Shown piece by piece: positions 1 to 11,506 of a stretch of DNA of 64,000 nt. A program made the translations under genes and the position numbers. The first letter of the stretch is position 1. Each line of letters opens with the position of its first letter. The stretch spans positions 191,558 to 255,557 of the forward strand of contig NW_006763141.1 in assembly GCF_000264905.1 (NCBI RefSeq), written 5' to 3'. Origin of the DNA: Stereum hirsutum FP-91666 SS1 (lineage: Eukaryota > Basidiomycota > Agaricomycetes > Russulales > Stereaceae). The notes below the pieces were generated by a model. That model ran no database searches. It saw only the letters and a list, made by a program, of their open reading frames with translations, and was not told where the DNA came from.

Positions 1-1837
1 ATTTATATACTTACGCCCATCCGTCTGATAGAGTGCCAAAAGGTTCGTACGCACAGTACATGGGTGGATTAGGCACCCATCGGGGCAACACATTGACGCA
101 GCGCTAAAAATCATTGAAGGCCAACTGGAAGAGTCACAAAGGCATTTGCAACGCCCTATCAACTCTCGGAAAAGAGCCTTCCCAACTCCTTCTGGCACAC
201 AACACTTCTAAATCCCTCCCACTCGGTCTCGAGGATCTGACCAAACGCGACACAGTACAAAAATTGCAACTCTGCGAGCGTATTCTTTCGCGCGAAACGA
301 ACGTTCTGGAACGTAATCTTCTCTGTTGGGAGCCGCGGTGCCTCCTCTGGTAGGCATCTATTTCTTGTCAGATATTGCTTCACGTGTTCTTCGACGCTGA
401 TACATACCTGTAATAAAAGTATCAGAACGGACCAGACCCTTCGCATTCAGGAGAAGGCTGGAGCCTTGAAACCCGCCGGCGCCAGGCTAACGCCCTGCCC
501 AACATGTCGTCTATCCTTCACCTGCTCGCCCGAGCACTGGAACCTTGTGAAAGACTTCCACTCCAGTACTCCATGCCCTGACTCTCCCTTCGGTCTAAGC
601 CAGTGCCAGACCAACTCTTTGATCTTTGCTGACAGCGAATTCGAAGCCGCTCATCAACAGGCGAATACCCAAGGCGGACCCTTCCAATGGGCACCAAAGC
701 GCACTGTCGAGCGTTGGTCATCTTTACTGGATCCGGAAAGGTCTACTTGGGAGACCGAGTTTGGGGAACTGTTCGAGAGAGAAATGGGAGTGAGCGGGCC
801 TAGCACGGACAGCGTTGATGCGAAAACCAAGCTGCGAGCAGCGAGTGAAGGGCTGTCCATGATTGTGACGATTCTGTGGGCACTTGAGAAGCTGAACGAA
901 GGGGATGAAGCTTGGACGCAGAAAGAAATATTAGAGATTCATGTCAGTCGCTCTCTTTCTCTCTTTGACGTGTGATCACTGAATTAGTGGTTGCAGATTC
1001 TTGGAGCGTCTGGAGATATTACATTCGGAGTCAATGGTTTTCGAAGAGATCTTACATCGTCTTCCGGAGGTGAAGACGCTCAAGGTATGGACTCGGAATG
1101 AACGATTTCTTCATGAGAATGTCCAATTACTCATGAGACCATGCACAGCTCGTATTCTGTGGACCCGAAGTTGAAATGTATGTCCCACCGTACAGGTTGG
1201 GCAGGACGGTCGAAAAGCACTTGTGCCCGTGGGTCCAACACTTTTGGTTGTTTCCCCGACGCGTACTGACGGCGTTCTTTTTACGACGTAGGTCTTGCAG
1301 GCGATCAGGCCGTAAACGAGTATACACCCATTACGCAGAGTAAGCCAACTTCCTTGCTCCTTGCTCGAATGCGAGCAACAAGATTGATTGACTTGCCCAA
1401 TCCAATCGCCGGTAGGACCTATCACGACTTTATCTCTGCCCAAGGGCCTAAATATGTAGTCCCCGACCTCGCTGTCGCGTTCAACACCGGTGCCTCTCAA
1501 GACGATGTCGATTCCTGGCGCGAGACGATGGATATGCTCGTCGATCGCGAAGTTCCGAGCGTATTCACGGTGCGTTTACCATCGTCCAGCCCTGTTCTCT
1601 AATTTTCCTAGGTCGCCTACCTTTTCCCCCGAACTGAGATTGTTTTTCGTGCAGGCATATCATAAGGAGGAAGCCCTCGAAGAGCAAGAATATCTCTCCG
1701 AGGCAGGCGCACGGTTTGTCATGGAAGCGAAGATTAATCCTTGGGGGAGCATGCTGATGAAGATAGAACCATATAACGTGTACGGGTACTTCGCGACAAA
1801 CGGTTGGATCGCGGGCATGTTCAAGGGAAGACGCTGA
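1..1837 (+). CDS. Mss51-like MYND zinc-finger protein, 5' partial, one frameshift
   Basis: The start lies left of the window. Exons that can be followed: up to 42, 120-349, 420-942, 997-1084, 1149-1177, 1292-1339, 1416-1569 and 1655-1837. The first exons carry the end of a MYND-type zinc finger (ECQKANWKSHK) and further Cys pairs (CLLCIRTD, CPTCRLSFTC, EHW), as in the Mss51 zinc-finger region. The later exons carry the Mss51 C-terminal domain (LVFCGPEVE, YHDFISAQGPKY, PDLAVAFNTGASQD, NPWGSMLMK, ATNGWIAGMF). Yeast Mss51 is a mitochondrial COX1 translation factor, but this zinc-finger family is expanded in mushrooms and its role there is not known. Exon 997-1084 is 88 nt long where the phases require 87: the frame ILGASGDITF changes to ESMVFEEILHRLPEVK at about 1027-1028. 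It is either an assembly error or a young pseudogene. Family assignment is firm; intactness is not. Confidence 0.85.
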
Positions 1838-2781
1838 AGCCAAAGCCAATGGGACCATGTACGTTCGAGGAATCAATTCGTATGAGACATATGAACCGGC
1901 GATCTGTGTCTTTGTGTACCACCTCGTCATGGCATTGGTTTCTCTTCGTACATAAAGTTCAAGAGCAGAGCACTAACAACCAGAGCTGGTACTCCTTCGA
2001 ATCATCCGCTAATAGCAGCGGTGGTTCTTCATGGTGAACCGTCGATATATATCTGGGCATATATATGGACTCAAAAAAATACATGAAGTACAAGCACCTG
2101 GAGATTAAAATACAAGAAGATGTCCCGAGAACGCCGGCTAGCTAGGGCGGCGGAAGCAAACGACATGAGGGCGGAGGTGGAGGTGGGGTGTGAGATTCAT
2201 GTCGGAGTAGCACCATATATGAATATCAACCTGCAAACAAGGGCAAGTATTAGCAACTGTTCACTAGCTTGTGCAAGACTAGCGAAAGCTGGAGAGGAAG
2301 AAGAGTTCAGAGTCTAATTATAAAGTCGACACGGACGATTAAGCCAGGGATAACTGATCTGATGTTAGGTTTTTGCATCATGGTGAAGGGTCTGGGTACG
2401 AGACTGGGAAGAATAAATCGAAGACAAAATGAGCACTCACCATTGGGGGAAAATCAGGATGCGTTTTGAACCTTCAATCGTAGTCGGGGACACCTCGATC
2501 ATGACTGACGAAAGACAGAAACCGCAATCACATTGCCCAACAAAGTAGAGAACACCAGTGCAAGTCGTCGGTATGAACGACGTCGATGGGAGAGGGACGA
2601 AAAAAACAGACGCGCTCATCCTGAAAAGAAGATACAAAAACGCGACAACTTTAGGGTAGCCTCTTTGCCACGGTCTGTCCACGTGGGCGCGTTCCGGGCA
2701 CGGAACGGAGCTGCGGCGCGAGTCCAGCTCAAGTTCGGCAACCTCTGTCACTAACTCCCATCATCGTCCTCCACAGCGACC
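1838..2781. other. Intergenic, no gene recognised
   Basis: This holds the 3' flank of the Mss51-like gene and the promoter of the small membrane-protein gene at 2782. No conserved coding segment, tRNA or repeat was seen on either strand. Confidence 0.5.
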
Positions 2782-3532
2782 ATGGCTCCCGTAGCTCCTG
2801 GAGGTCTGTAATCATCAACATATCGCAGTTTCCACTATGCTCAATGTTGATTAAACTCTGCCTCGCTCCATGATTTACAGAGCCGCACGAGAGCCCGAAG
2901 CCACAACCGATTGGCAACATAGCCTTCACACTATTGATCACGACGGCGACAGTATGCCTGCTCTTCGTATTATGGAGGCGAGCAGATGCATTGAGAGGAG
3001 CGGTATCACATCAGTGAGTGTTTCGTAACTGTCAGACGTCCATGGTGCACTTGGGCCACCTCCTATCCCGGCGTAGCACTACGTCCATTTTCCTTCATGT
3101 CTATAAACCTACCACCCGCTCATACTGTGATAAAACAATAAACTAATTTCCTACACACCTAGATTGAAAACATGGTCCCGCCGAGAAGGCAACATTCGTC
3201 TATCAGAAGATGATGGCCCTTCCGCCCAATCCTTCCTTGAGGATACCGTCTACGACGCGGATAACGACCACATAGAAGACTCGGACGAACTCGCAGTGCA
3301 GAAGCGCGTCGAACGTATCCGTCAGCAGCAGGAAGGAGGTCAGGGTCTAGGCGAGCATTGGCAGGAAGTCGGCGCCGAGTTGAGGACAGGGGAGGGGAGC
3401 GGCATAGGGTCGGGCCCCACCTCACCATTTGGTGTGGGGGATGATGGTGAGGGCGACGATGAGAGCCGAAGGGCTTGGGAGAGTCATAAGAGAGGGGCAT
3501 CAGTTTCGAGCGAGGCAACAGTTCGGGGATGA
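2782..3532 (+). CDS. Small single-pass membrane protein, unknown function
   Basis: Three exons (2782-2803, 2881-3013, 3163-3532) give 174 residues in phase. The introns have GTCTGT/TTTACAG and GTGAGT/CACCTAG ends and the first has a TTGATTAAAC branch-like site. The start is the first ATG (MAPVAPGEPHESPKPQ). Residues about 18-40 (IGNIAFTLLITTATVCLLFV) form one hydrophobic segment followed by basic WRR, suggesting a single membrane anchor with a long cytosolic tail. The tail is acidic and Gln/Gly-rich (about residues 70-150) and charged to the end. No domain was recognised. The exon-phase agreement makes the model credible; the function is not known. Confidence 0.65.
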
Positions 3533-5467
3533 CCCAAGGCGCATTTGTGAGCCCTACCAACCATCTTCGCGTCTTCGCTATGATGCTGATGTTTGTGGGA
3601 TCTCCATAGATACACTGTGTCGTTGTGACGTTAGCTAACACTTTGCTGCATGGACATCAGCTTAGCATCGGACGTTTCTCGTTCTATCGTTTATGCACTG
3701 TTTATTTTCCTACTCATGACCGCCTTGTTCATTCAAATTTTATCCTCTTATTTTCCCTATAATTGATCTCACCTTCCTCATGATCAGAAACCTTTCTCCA
3801 TCCGTTTGAGCTCAATGCAGCACCATCGCGAGTCACCGCTACCGTGTATGACGCTGTTCAAACAGCGGGGAACATGTATGGGCCAGGTGCTTGGTAAATA
3901 TAAACACATTGAAGGGTAGCGTCTATTTTGTCTAAACCACAAGCTCAATTTGAGAACTAACAATTTTTGTTACGCAGACTTCGTTAATTCAGACGTACCT
4001 GACTGGGCGATGCTCAATACTCTAGACACAACTTACCGAGGCCTGACTTGCGGTTCCCCTTCCGTGATTTGTCCATCTCTTGTTTCGGTCCGCTTCTGGG
4101 CGCGGGCGCGTGCTACATTTGCTGGAACTACCTCACAAGCAAGGCCACAACGCCCGCCCCACAACGGACCGTTTATGGTTCTGCATCGCGCAACAGCGAC
4201 TTTGAAACCTCGTCATAATATCCCATGATCCCAATCCGTCTGTATCTCCTCCAACATTTTCGGTAACCACGCCCCTAAGTTTCGACCGACGTGGCTACAT
4301 AAAGCCGGCATTCCTCGAACCTCCCTTCCCCTCTTCTCATCTGTTGTCGACATTACCATCAGAACTGACTCGGGAGCTCTGCCCTCTTCGCTCTGAATCA
4401 GGGAACTTTGGGAACCTACCGAAGACTTCTCCCAATCCTCAAAGCCGCTCCTCGACCGAGGTGCTTCACTCCTCGCGATACATTGCTGGTATTGCTTCTA
4501 GGACCGTTGCCTCTGCCTGTATCACGCCAGCCTTACTGCCCCATCTTATCCTTCATCTCGAAGATTACACAATAGAATCTGCCCTCTTTTTCGAAGACGT
4601 CGGAATCCCTTCCGACGTCGTAGCGCATACAAGTTCTGCGAAAAGCCACACTCCGGTTGGACAAGTCGACCCAGTTGACTCGTTCTTTTGGTATGCGGGG
4701 CCACCTAGCTCCCCCCACCTGTAAATTGAACCTCACGCGGTACAAATGTCCGTCTCCCAAATTGAGGGCTAGAGCACGTAGACACTCATCGGTGATACAG
4801 CTATCAAGGATGCATCTGTAAGATTCCACGAAGACTCCTTTCTCCTCACGTCTGCTGGAGTGTTCAAGTACTCTTCCGATGTAGCTCCTTCGGTACCCCC
4901 AATCGTGTCTCTTTTCGACTTGCCCAGGACACACCGCCCGAAGGGACACTGTCCTTGAGCGGGATTCTCTAGGAACAGAAACAAAAAGGCTATCCCATCG
5001 CATGTCTGTGTCTTGTGTATTGCGTGATTCTGGGGCAAGTAGGCCTGAGCGGAGGTGGACGCTGTTCTGGATGTTATTGGACGTCTGTACATACAGGGGG
5101 ACAGATGCTCTTCGGACCCACAGGGACCCTGTTTGCTCCCAAGCTCTTAATCATCAGCTTCGTCATCGGGCGAGAGACGGATAGATCTCGTGGACTATTT
5201 TGCGATCGAGGAATCCTGAGCGCTGATGAGAACAACCATAGTTATGTTCATGATGCAAACAACTAGCAGTCTACGTCTCTTCACCAGTAAGCACAATTTT
5301 CTCGGGTTGAAGTATGTATGTCGATTCGAGGAGAAGTCATCAGTAATATTAAACCTGCGCACTATGACCCATAGACGACATTCATACACGACTGCGAGGT
5401 GCACAAACCAGGTGCGCAGAGCCTTGTAGAGAACTAACGAGGGGTGAAATCCGTGGCCGTACATGCT
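3533..5467. other. Intergenic with a possible F-box-like relic near 4341-4724
   Basis: On the plus strand an open stretch at about 4341-4724 begins LSTLPSELTREL, which resembles the start of mushroom F-box-like proteins (typically LPPELTREI). It has no in-frame ATG, and the following residues only resemble that family if frames are changed, so it looks like a decayed copy at best. Nothing else was recognised between the membrane-protein gene and the GNAT gene. Confidence 0.25.
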
Positions 5468-6614
5468 TTACGCGAACTCCTTCACAACTTGGCATTGGTT
5501 GAAACCGGAGTCGCCGTCCATCCCATCAACGTGTACCTTCGTAACAGCCCGGTAGCCAAACGCTTCGTAGGTTGGTACCTGTGCACATCGTTCTCAATGA
5601 GCTTGTTACGATACGCATGAATGGCCACGTGATACATACTGTGGTGTCATACGTATCGAGTACGACACAAAGGCCGTTGGATGCAGCCTAAACAGCGAGG
5701 AAACAACCACATCTGTCAAGAAACGGGTAACAGGAGGTGCAACACACGGTGACATACTGCAGCTTCTCCGTACTTCAACAATAGACGTCCGATACCCTTC
5801 CCTTGATACTCGGGTGAGACCGCGAAGCTGTTCAAGCACCAATTCTGAAGCAGAAATTTCGAGCCATCCGGGTCCTCCGGCCGACCAAATGCCTGTTTGG
5901 TCATCTCCTTGAAAGCTGGTACCATCTGTGCACAACAATGGTCAGTCTACTACTGTAACGCCTCACGATCGGCGTCATGTTTCAGGCTTACCGACGAAAA
6001 GTACCACTTGTAGGCCTCGGGTCGCTGTTCAATCGCTTTTGTTGCAAAGGCGTTGCTCCCTCTGCTTCTCTGCGCATCACTGGGGACATTCGGGAGGTCA
6101 ATATTACTGATCAATCGCGCAAGAGAGAAGCAGCACATGCCGACGCGACATACCTGCCTAAGCGTTCGGTCCCGGGTGGAAACCATGAAATAGTGCCAAC
6201 AACTTTCTTGTTTGCGTCTTCGGCGACGAAGAGTTGCCCTTCCTCTAGTGCTGCACCGATCAAACCAGTATTCATCATGCGAATGAGTTCGGGGTCATTT
6301 CCCGTCAGTGCTTTCCGAATTGGATCTGTCGAAAATCAGCGTAAGTCCCTAAAGCATGGTACCGATGCTTCACTTGTACCTGCATCCGAGAATGCTTTCC
6401 CAAGAATGTCGATGGCAGCAGACACTTTCTCCGGTTCGGAGCCTACAGAGACCCAATCGTGTTCCATAAGCATTTGTATACGCAGAGGAAGTGAATGAGC
6501 TCGCCATCGTGGATTCGATATATCGAGACAGCTGGTGTACTGTTGGGTGCCATGACTATGGGGTCGTGGTAGATCGTTGCAGAGTCGCGCAGGCTTCCAG
6601 CATGAGATAGTCAT
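5468..6614 (-). CDS. GNAT-family N-acetyltransferase
   Basis: Six exons on the minus strand (6380-6614, 6154-6325, 5992-6079, 5758-5925, 5640-5687, 5468-5578) give 273 residues with all phases consistent. The middle contains the GNAT acetyl-CoA-binding signature: a beta strand LNSFAVSPEYQ followed by the pyrophosphate loop QGKGIGRLL (Q/RxxGxG/A type), then CVVLDTYDTTVPTYEAFGYR, the typical C-terminal strand-helix with FY/FGY. An upstream strand, EGQLFVAEDANKKVVGTISW, matches the first GNAT motif. The enzyme would transfer an acetyl group from acetyl-CoA to an unidentified small molecule or amine. The N-terminal ~75 residues are not conserved-looking, so the first exon and its ATG are the weakest part of the model. 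Confidence 0.85.
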
Positions 6615-6955
6615 AGGACGGAGATATCAACAAAAAATGAAATTGGTCTGACTCGCCCGGAGCACGCGTACGGAAGGGCACCGCCGGGCATTTGACAAAT
6701 GTACTCTGACATAGGACCATCAACCTTTAGTCAGGTCCGCAGTGTTCGTATATTGCGTGGTGCAAAAGCAGATGTCAACACAATTCTGCAACAATAGCCT
6801 TGGACGACATAGAACTCAGTGCGATAAAGAGAAAGTTTGTGGTGGAACGCTGACGGTAAGAAGGGAAGTTCAAGCACGATAGAAAGTCACACTGTACTAG
6901 AGTTAGTAGCTGTATGTTGACGAATAAACGACCGACACTCACTGGAGCGAGAGTA

Positions 6956-9253
6956 TCAGAAATTCCCTCCTTCGTAGTCGTACGTATACCCACCATCCTC
7001 GTACACATACATCCCTTCTTCATAGTATACCTCATCACCGTAGTCCTCGTCTTCCTCATCTTCCTCGCCTTCCTCGTCTTCCTCGTCTTGTTCGTCGTCC
7101 TCTTCCAGATCTCCGCAATCCCCATCCCAATTGACCGTGGCAACTTGGCTAAGCTCATGGACCCAGTCTTCGAGCACGGTACAGTAAGAAATGCCCAGCT
7201 GCTCAATCGGTTTTCCAAGAGCTTTACGTTTGGCGAGAAGGGCTTTCAAGGCAACATGGAAAGGCATCTCCAGCCCAGGAGTGTCTTCTTGGAAGTCAAC
7301 CTTCTCCAGCTCGATAGACGTAAGGCCAGGAAGAAACAAGTCTTCTGCGGAAGACAAAGTGTTGTTCTTCGATTTCTTCTTCGACGATGACGGGGTTCCG
7401 CCAGACGTTGACATTTGCGCCGCTCGGGCGTCAGCCAAGGACTTTCCGCGAACAGGAACTACGAGAGCGCTGCAAAAGGAGATGGCCGAAGGACCGGTGA
7501 CGGAGACGTGGTCGAGTTGTTTCGTATGCCGGAGGACTTGTATCCATTTTCTGACGTCCAAGGCAAGTGACGGCGACGCTAAGCGTAGTGTATGCAGCTC
7601 GGTCAGATCGAAGAGGGTCGCGATGGAGGCGAAGGTAGGTTCCTGAGAGTAGTTGTCGTCCAAAGACAGAGAGAACATGGCTGGTTTGGGATTGTAGTAT
7701 TGGTCGTGAAGGCCATCGGAGGAGGAATCCCACGCGCGGACCTCAAAGGTTAGATTGGTGACGTATGGATTGATAATTAATTTGGCAATACGAGGAGCTG
7801 CAGTGTGGCGGGTATGGGCGCTGATAGTGGAAAGTAATTTCTTTTGTGCTGCTATGTTAGATGGATCTCGACGCGTGCACGTCAGGTGCAGTCGTGAGCT
7901 GGGCGGGAAGTTGAGACATCGAAGTACGGAATCGCAATCTTGCACCGTGCCCGTAGCAAGACACAACGATTGAAGGTTCGGGAACGTTACGGAATTTGCG
8001 TTGGCAGGAAGATCCGAAACGCTCGGTATCGAAGGAATGCAGTTTCTGAGGCTGAGGTTCGTGACATGGCTCGCAGTTTGAAGCATGGAGAAAAATTCGT
8101 CGAGAGAGGGGATAGCCGGGGTTTCAGATGATGTTCCGTGATACGAGCGAGGAAGTTGTATGGAGAGATCTACTACCGTTCGGAGAAGCGGGAAAACTGC
8201 TGATGGAAGTTTGAAACCTTCGAGAGAGAGACGGCGCAAACGGGGAGCCTGGAGAGCGAATAACGAGGGGGATAGCGGATGAGGGTCGATACCCCCGGAT
8301 ACGGTCATCGTGAGTTCGAGAGTCTCCAACATTGGGGCTGGGGTGGTGATGTCGACGATAGACGATAGAAATTTCAGATCATCTTCGACAGAGAGGTCTC
8401 GGATATGATATATGTGGTCGCAAACTATGGTGCGGAGTAAATCTCGACATTGTGAAGGTAAAGCCTCAGCTCGGAGGAGTAGCGGGGCTGCCTTTGAGCA
8501 AGAAACCATTTTGGCTGCCCACTGTGGCCCAGCGTGGAAAGTAATTCTTGTCCAAAGTCTCGGGTCTGCCAAGGCGACCTGGCGAAAGTGGTCGCAGACC
8601 CCCAGAACCCGCATCCAGCCAAGCTTGCTGGAGCTGCTAGTGATAACTCCATACGGCGACCTCTTGGGCTCGTCCATAAAGGTAAGCCACAGGAAGCAGC
8701 GGGAGAGGATTTCTGAAGGTAGTCGGCATATGGGGGAGAGGGAGTTGCGCCGCGCTCGAGCAATGCTCATGGCCAACATGATAGCTTCCAGCTCTTCATC
8801 TAGACTTCGTCGAGTGTCGAGGATGACCTCCGGCCTATTGGAATGGGGATCTGTCTCAAGGGATGAGAGGCGGGTATTGATCGCAGCTGTCCAGTAGCCT
8901 CGCGCAACGGATGACTGTTGATATACATGGGAATGAGTATTATATCGCTTGTTATTGGTCAAAAAAAGAGATGTGAGAGAACGTGTTAACACCAAGCCGC
9001 GACTATTGCGATTACTGAAGAAGGACGTGGACGCCGAGGTGAGGCACCCAAGTTGAACGTAATTGTCTCATTGCGTCAGCAACTCACTGATGTATGATCC
9101 AGAAAGTGTGTCGACTACGTGTCTCAGCTCAGCACGCTGCGATTGACTGTCTCCTCGAAATTCACATAATAATGTTATCAATTATGAACTGACCGAGTCG
9201 CTTTGGAAGGTAGCAGCTGCATTGACCTCAGATGGAGGGACCAATGTGGCCAT
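6956..9253 (-). CDS. F-box-like protein with acidic C-terminal tail (copy 1)
   Basis: Modelled as 9194-9253 (MATLVPPSEV...), a 27-nt exon 9088-9114, and the main exon 6956-8914, giving about 681 residues. The small middle exon fits phase but is less certain. The main exon starts SSVARGYWTAAINTRL, then DEELEAIMLAMSIARARRN and the F-box-like segment CRLPSEILSRCFLWL (about residues 92-106), as in mushroom F-box/LRR-like proteins. A leucine-rich body follows (repeated LETLELT, LRRLSLEG, LSLRNC types). The last ~60 residues are strongly acidic (runs of E/D) and Tyr/Gly-rich. Such proteins are generally assumed to be substrate receptors of SCF ubiquitin ligases; the substrate is unknown. A clear paralog lies at 41432-43613 in the opposite orientation. 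Confidence 0.85.
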
Positions 9254-11506
9254 TGTGTTCTGAAGTAGGGCGTTAGTGTCATATGTTCTCGATAGGATCG
9301 TGAATCGCGTACCACCTATTTCTGGCGTGAATGAAAGGAAGACAAAATGATAGAGCGGCGCGATGCGCACGTGGTCTGAGTAAACGCCTTCGGAGAACAA
9401 ACAATTCAAAGTCCGACAAACTACGTCACTTTATCATCACATCCGGCCGCTCAGTGCCACCTGCAAATCTTCTGTGTTGCAGGTTTAGACCACAACGAGT
9501 CCATCTGGGGGTGAGCACGTATGTCTAGGTGGTCGCGATTGCTGCTGTGAAACTGCAGGAACATACGGATACATGGTGACCTATACAAAGATCTCAGCTT
9601 GGACTGATTCATTCATCATGGTTTAATAGCGACGATATTGGTGCTCACGCTCGCAGATTTATTGACGGTTTTGTGCTTTAGATAACCGCAGGATATGGTG
9701 TTTCGAGTAGGCTTGAAATTCTATACCATTAATCTCTCTAGCTTGGCTACTTAGTCGCTATCATCTTCCCTTGCCAACAGTTCACCGGCGTCTCGTGTTT
9801 ATCCATCAGTGTCTGCTTCCCCACTGGGGCTTACCAGGATCTGGTATTGGCCTATTGCGACAAGCGTACTCGGTACTACCTACTCATGATTGTCACCGGA
9901 ACCTCTGAACTACAGATACCGTGACGAGTGGTAGCACTTAAATAACGCCACCCAGACATATGTCTACGACGATCAGTTTCTGACGGATAGGAACGGTGAG
10001 GAAGACTTTGACGTCATCACCATTATCTGCGGTTGATGTATGGTGTACGGTGTACTTTTCGAGTGCCCAACCGTGAATCTCCGGCGACTTCAAACTTGCG
10101 GGCAAGCCGTCTGTGTTTCACCTTCTTACGGGGCTGTCTTTTATTCTCTGGCCTAGGTTATGGTGGAATACTCTACCATTCCTCTTGATGGGTATCTCAG
10201 AGACATCTCAGGCCCCTACCGGTACTTATTGTCGTGCTGGAACTGGATGTGAGGTTGTCGAGGCCGTGTGGCGCATTTACCGTTGGTGGCGAACAGTCAG
10301 TGACGTCATCTCTTTACGGAGCCGAGGCCGAAGACTTGCGAATTCAACAAGGACAAACAACCGCTTCACTTCGGGACCCGGGTCGACTAATTCTCTTCAG
10401 CTCAAGAAAAGAAAAAAACTCTCAAGACCAAACAGGCACAACCGTCCGTGTCGTCTATACTTTTCGCCTCGCCACATGTCGCCACGTCGAGACTGTGCAT
10501 CCGTAAACTTTCTTCAACTGGGAGTTCTGCAATTTGTCCAACATGTTTTTTTTTGCTGCCTGCGGTGCACAGTCGACTTCGAGCTGTGACTGCGCTGGCA
10601 TAAGCTTGGATCCCCAGCCGCCCCTGTTATAACTTGGACTCGCTGCGACATCGGTAATTGTCGGTGGCGCTCAGAATTCGTTGGTACCGGTCCTCCCGTC
10701 AAGGATATTTCTGGTAAACGACCATGCATTCGACGAGCGTGATGGTGACCACCCTGTCTAGACTAGATCGAAGCTCTAAAAGGAGCGCACGACGGTCAAT
10801 ACCACCCGCATGCGGCGTCCACTGCCCATTTCAGTTGTCAGTCGACCTGCGAGTGTGTTGCGAGAGCTGCGGTTATGCAGGAAATATGGTGGGTAATTGG
10901 TGCGAAGAATTGAACAGATCGGCCAAAATTAATGCTGGTGGGTCGAGCTCCAATCTCGAACACAGGAAAGATTGAAGGTTGCCGCCGGGAAGATTATGCG
11001 GGTCTGGTGCTATTTTTATATACGTCCGTGGCTGTCAAGAGAATATCAAAACCTCCTGAAAAGTTTGACAGTTTTATCGTCACAGGGAGGAAACGGAAGC
11101 AATCGTGCAAATATGAGCTCCTACCTTCTGCTCCTGTAAAGCAAAGAGAACTCAGACGATATCATGCACCTGCCAGCTGTACACCGAAGACGAAGACGAA
11201 GAGCGTAGTGAACGCGGTCAGAAGAAGCCGAGAACAGGCTGAGACCACCAGGAACATATATCTTGTAGACGCTTAGGTAAGGAGACCCCCGGTCTGTCTT
11301 ATCATCAAATGGGCCAAATATTCCGCGCCCGCACGGCTACGCAGCAGGGCCTGAGTCCAGCTGCACAGCGTCGGCCTTTTCTCCTCGCAGCTACCCACGC
11401 CCACGAAACGCCATCACCCATCACCTTTGCCCTCATCTCTCATCTCTTTCTTCATCTCCTCATTCTCCCTTTCAACTTTTTGGTCTAACGACCGTGGTTC
11501 ACCACC
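9254..11506. other. Intergenic, no gene recognised
   Basis: This separates the divergent F-box gene (minus) from the GH72 gene (plus) and so holds both promoters. Short open frames on both strands show no recognisable motif. The last ~100 nt before 11507 are pyrimidine-rich. Confidence 0.5.
11401..11506 (+). promoter_or_regulatory. Pyrimidine-rich leader of the GH72 gene
   Basis: The ~100 nt before the GH72 ATG are dominated by C and T (for example CATCTCTCATCTCTTTC). CT-rich stretches just upstream of the start are common in strongly expressed fungal genes. No TATA box was seen close by. The transcription start itself cannot be placed from sequence alone. Confidence 0.35.

Noticed and set aside
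3159..3641. 160-codon minus-strand frame opposite the small membrane protein
   Set aside because: It overlaps exon 3 of a consistent spliced model and has no motif.
7191..8897. Several plus-strand frames opposite F-box copy 1
   Set aside because: They are antisense to a 653-codon exon with a recognisable F-box-like segment and a paralog in the window.
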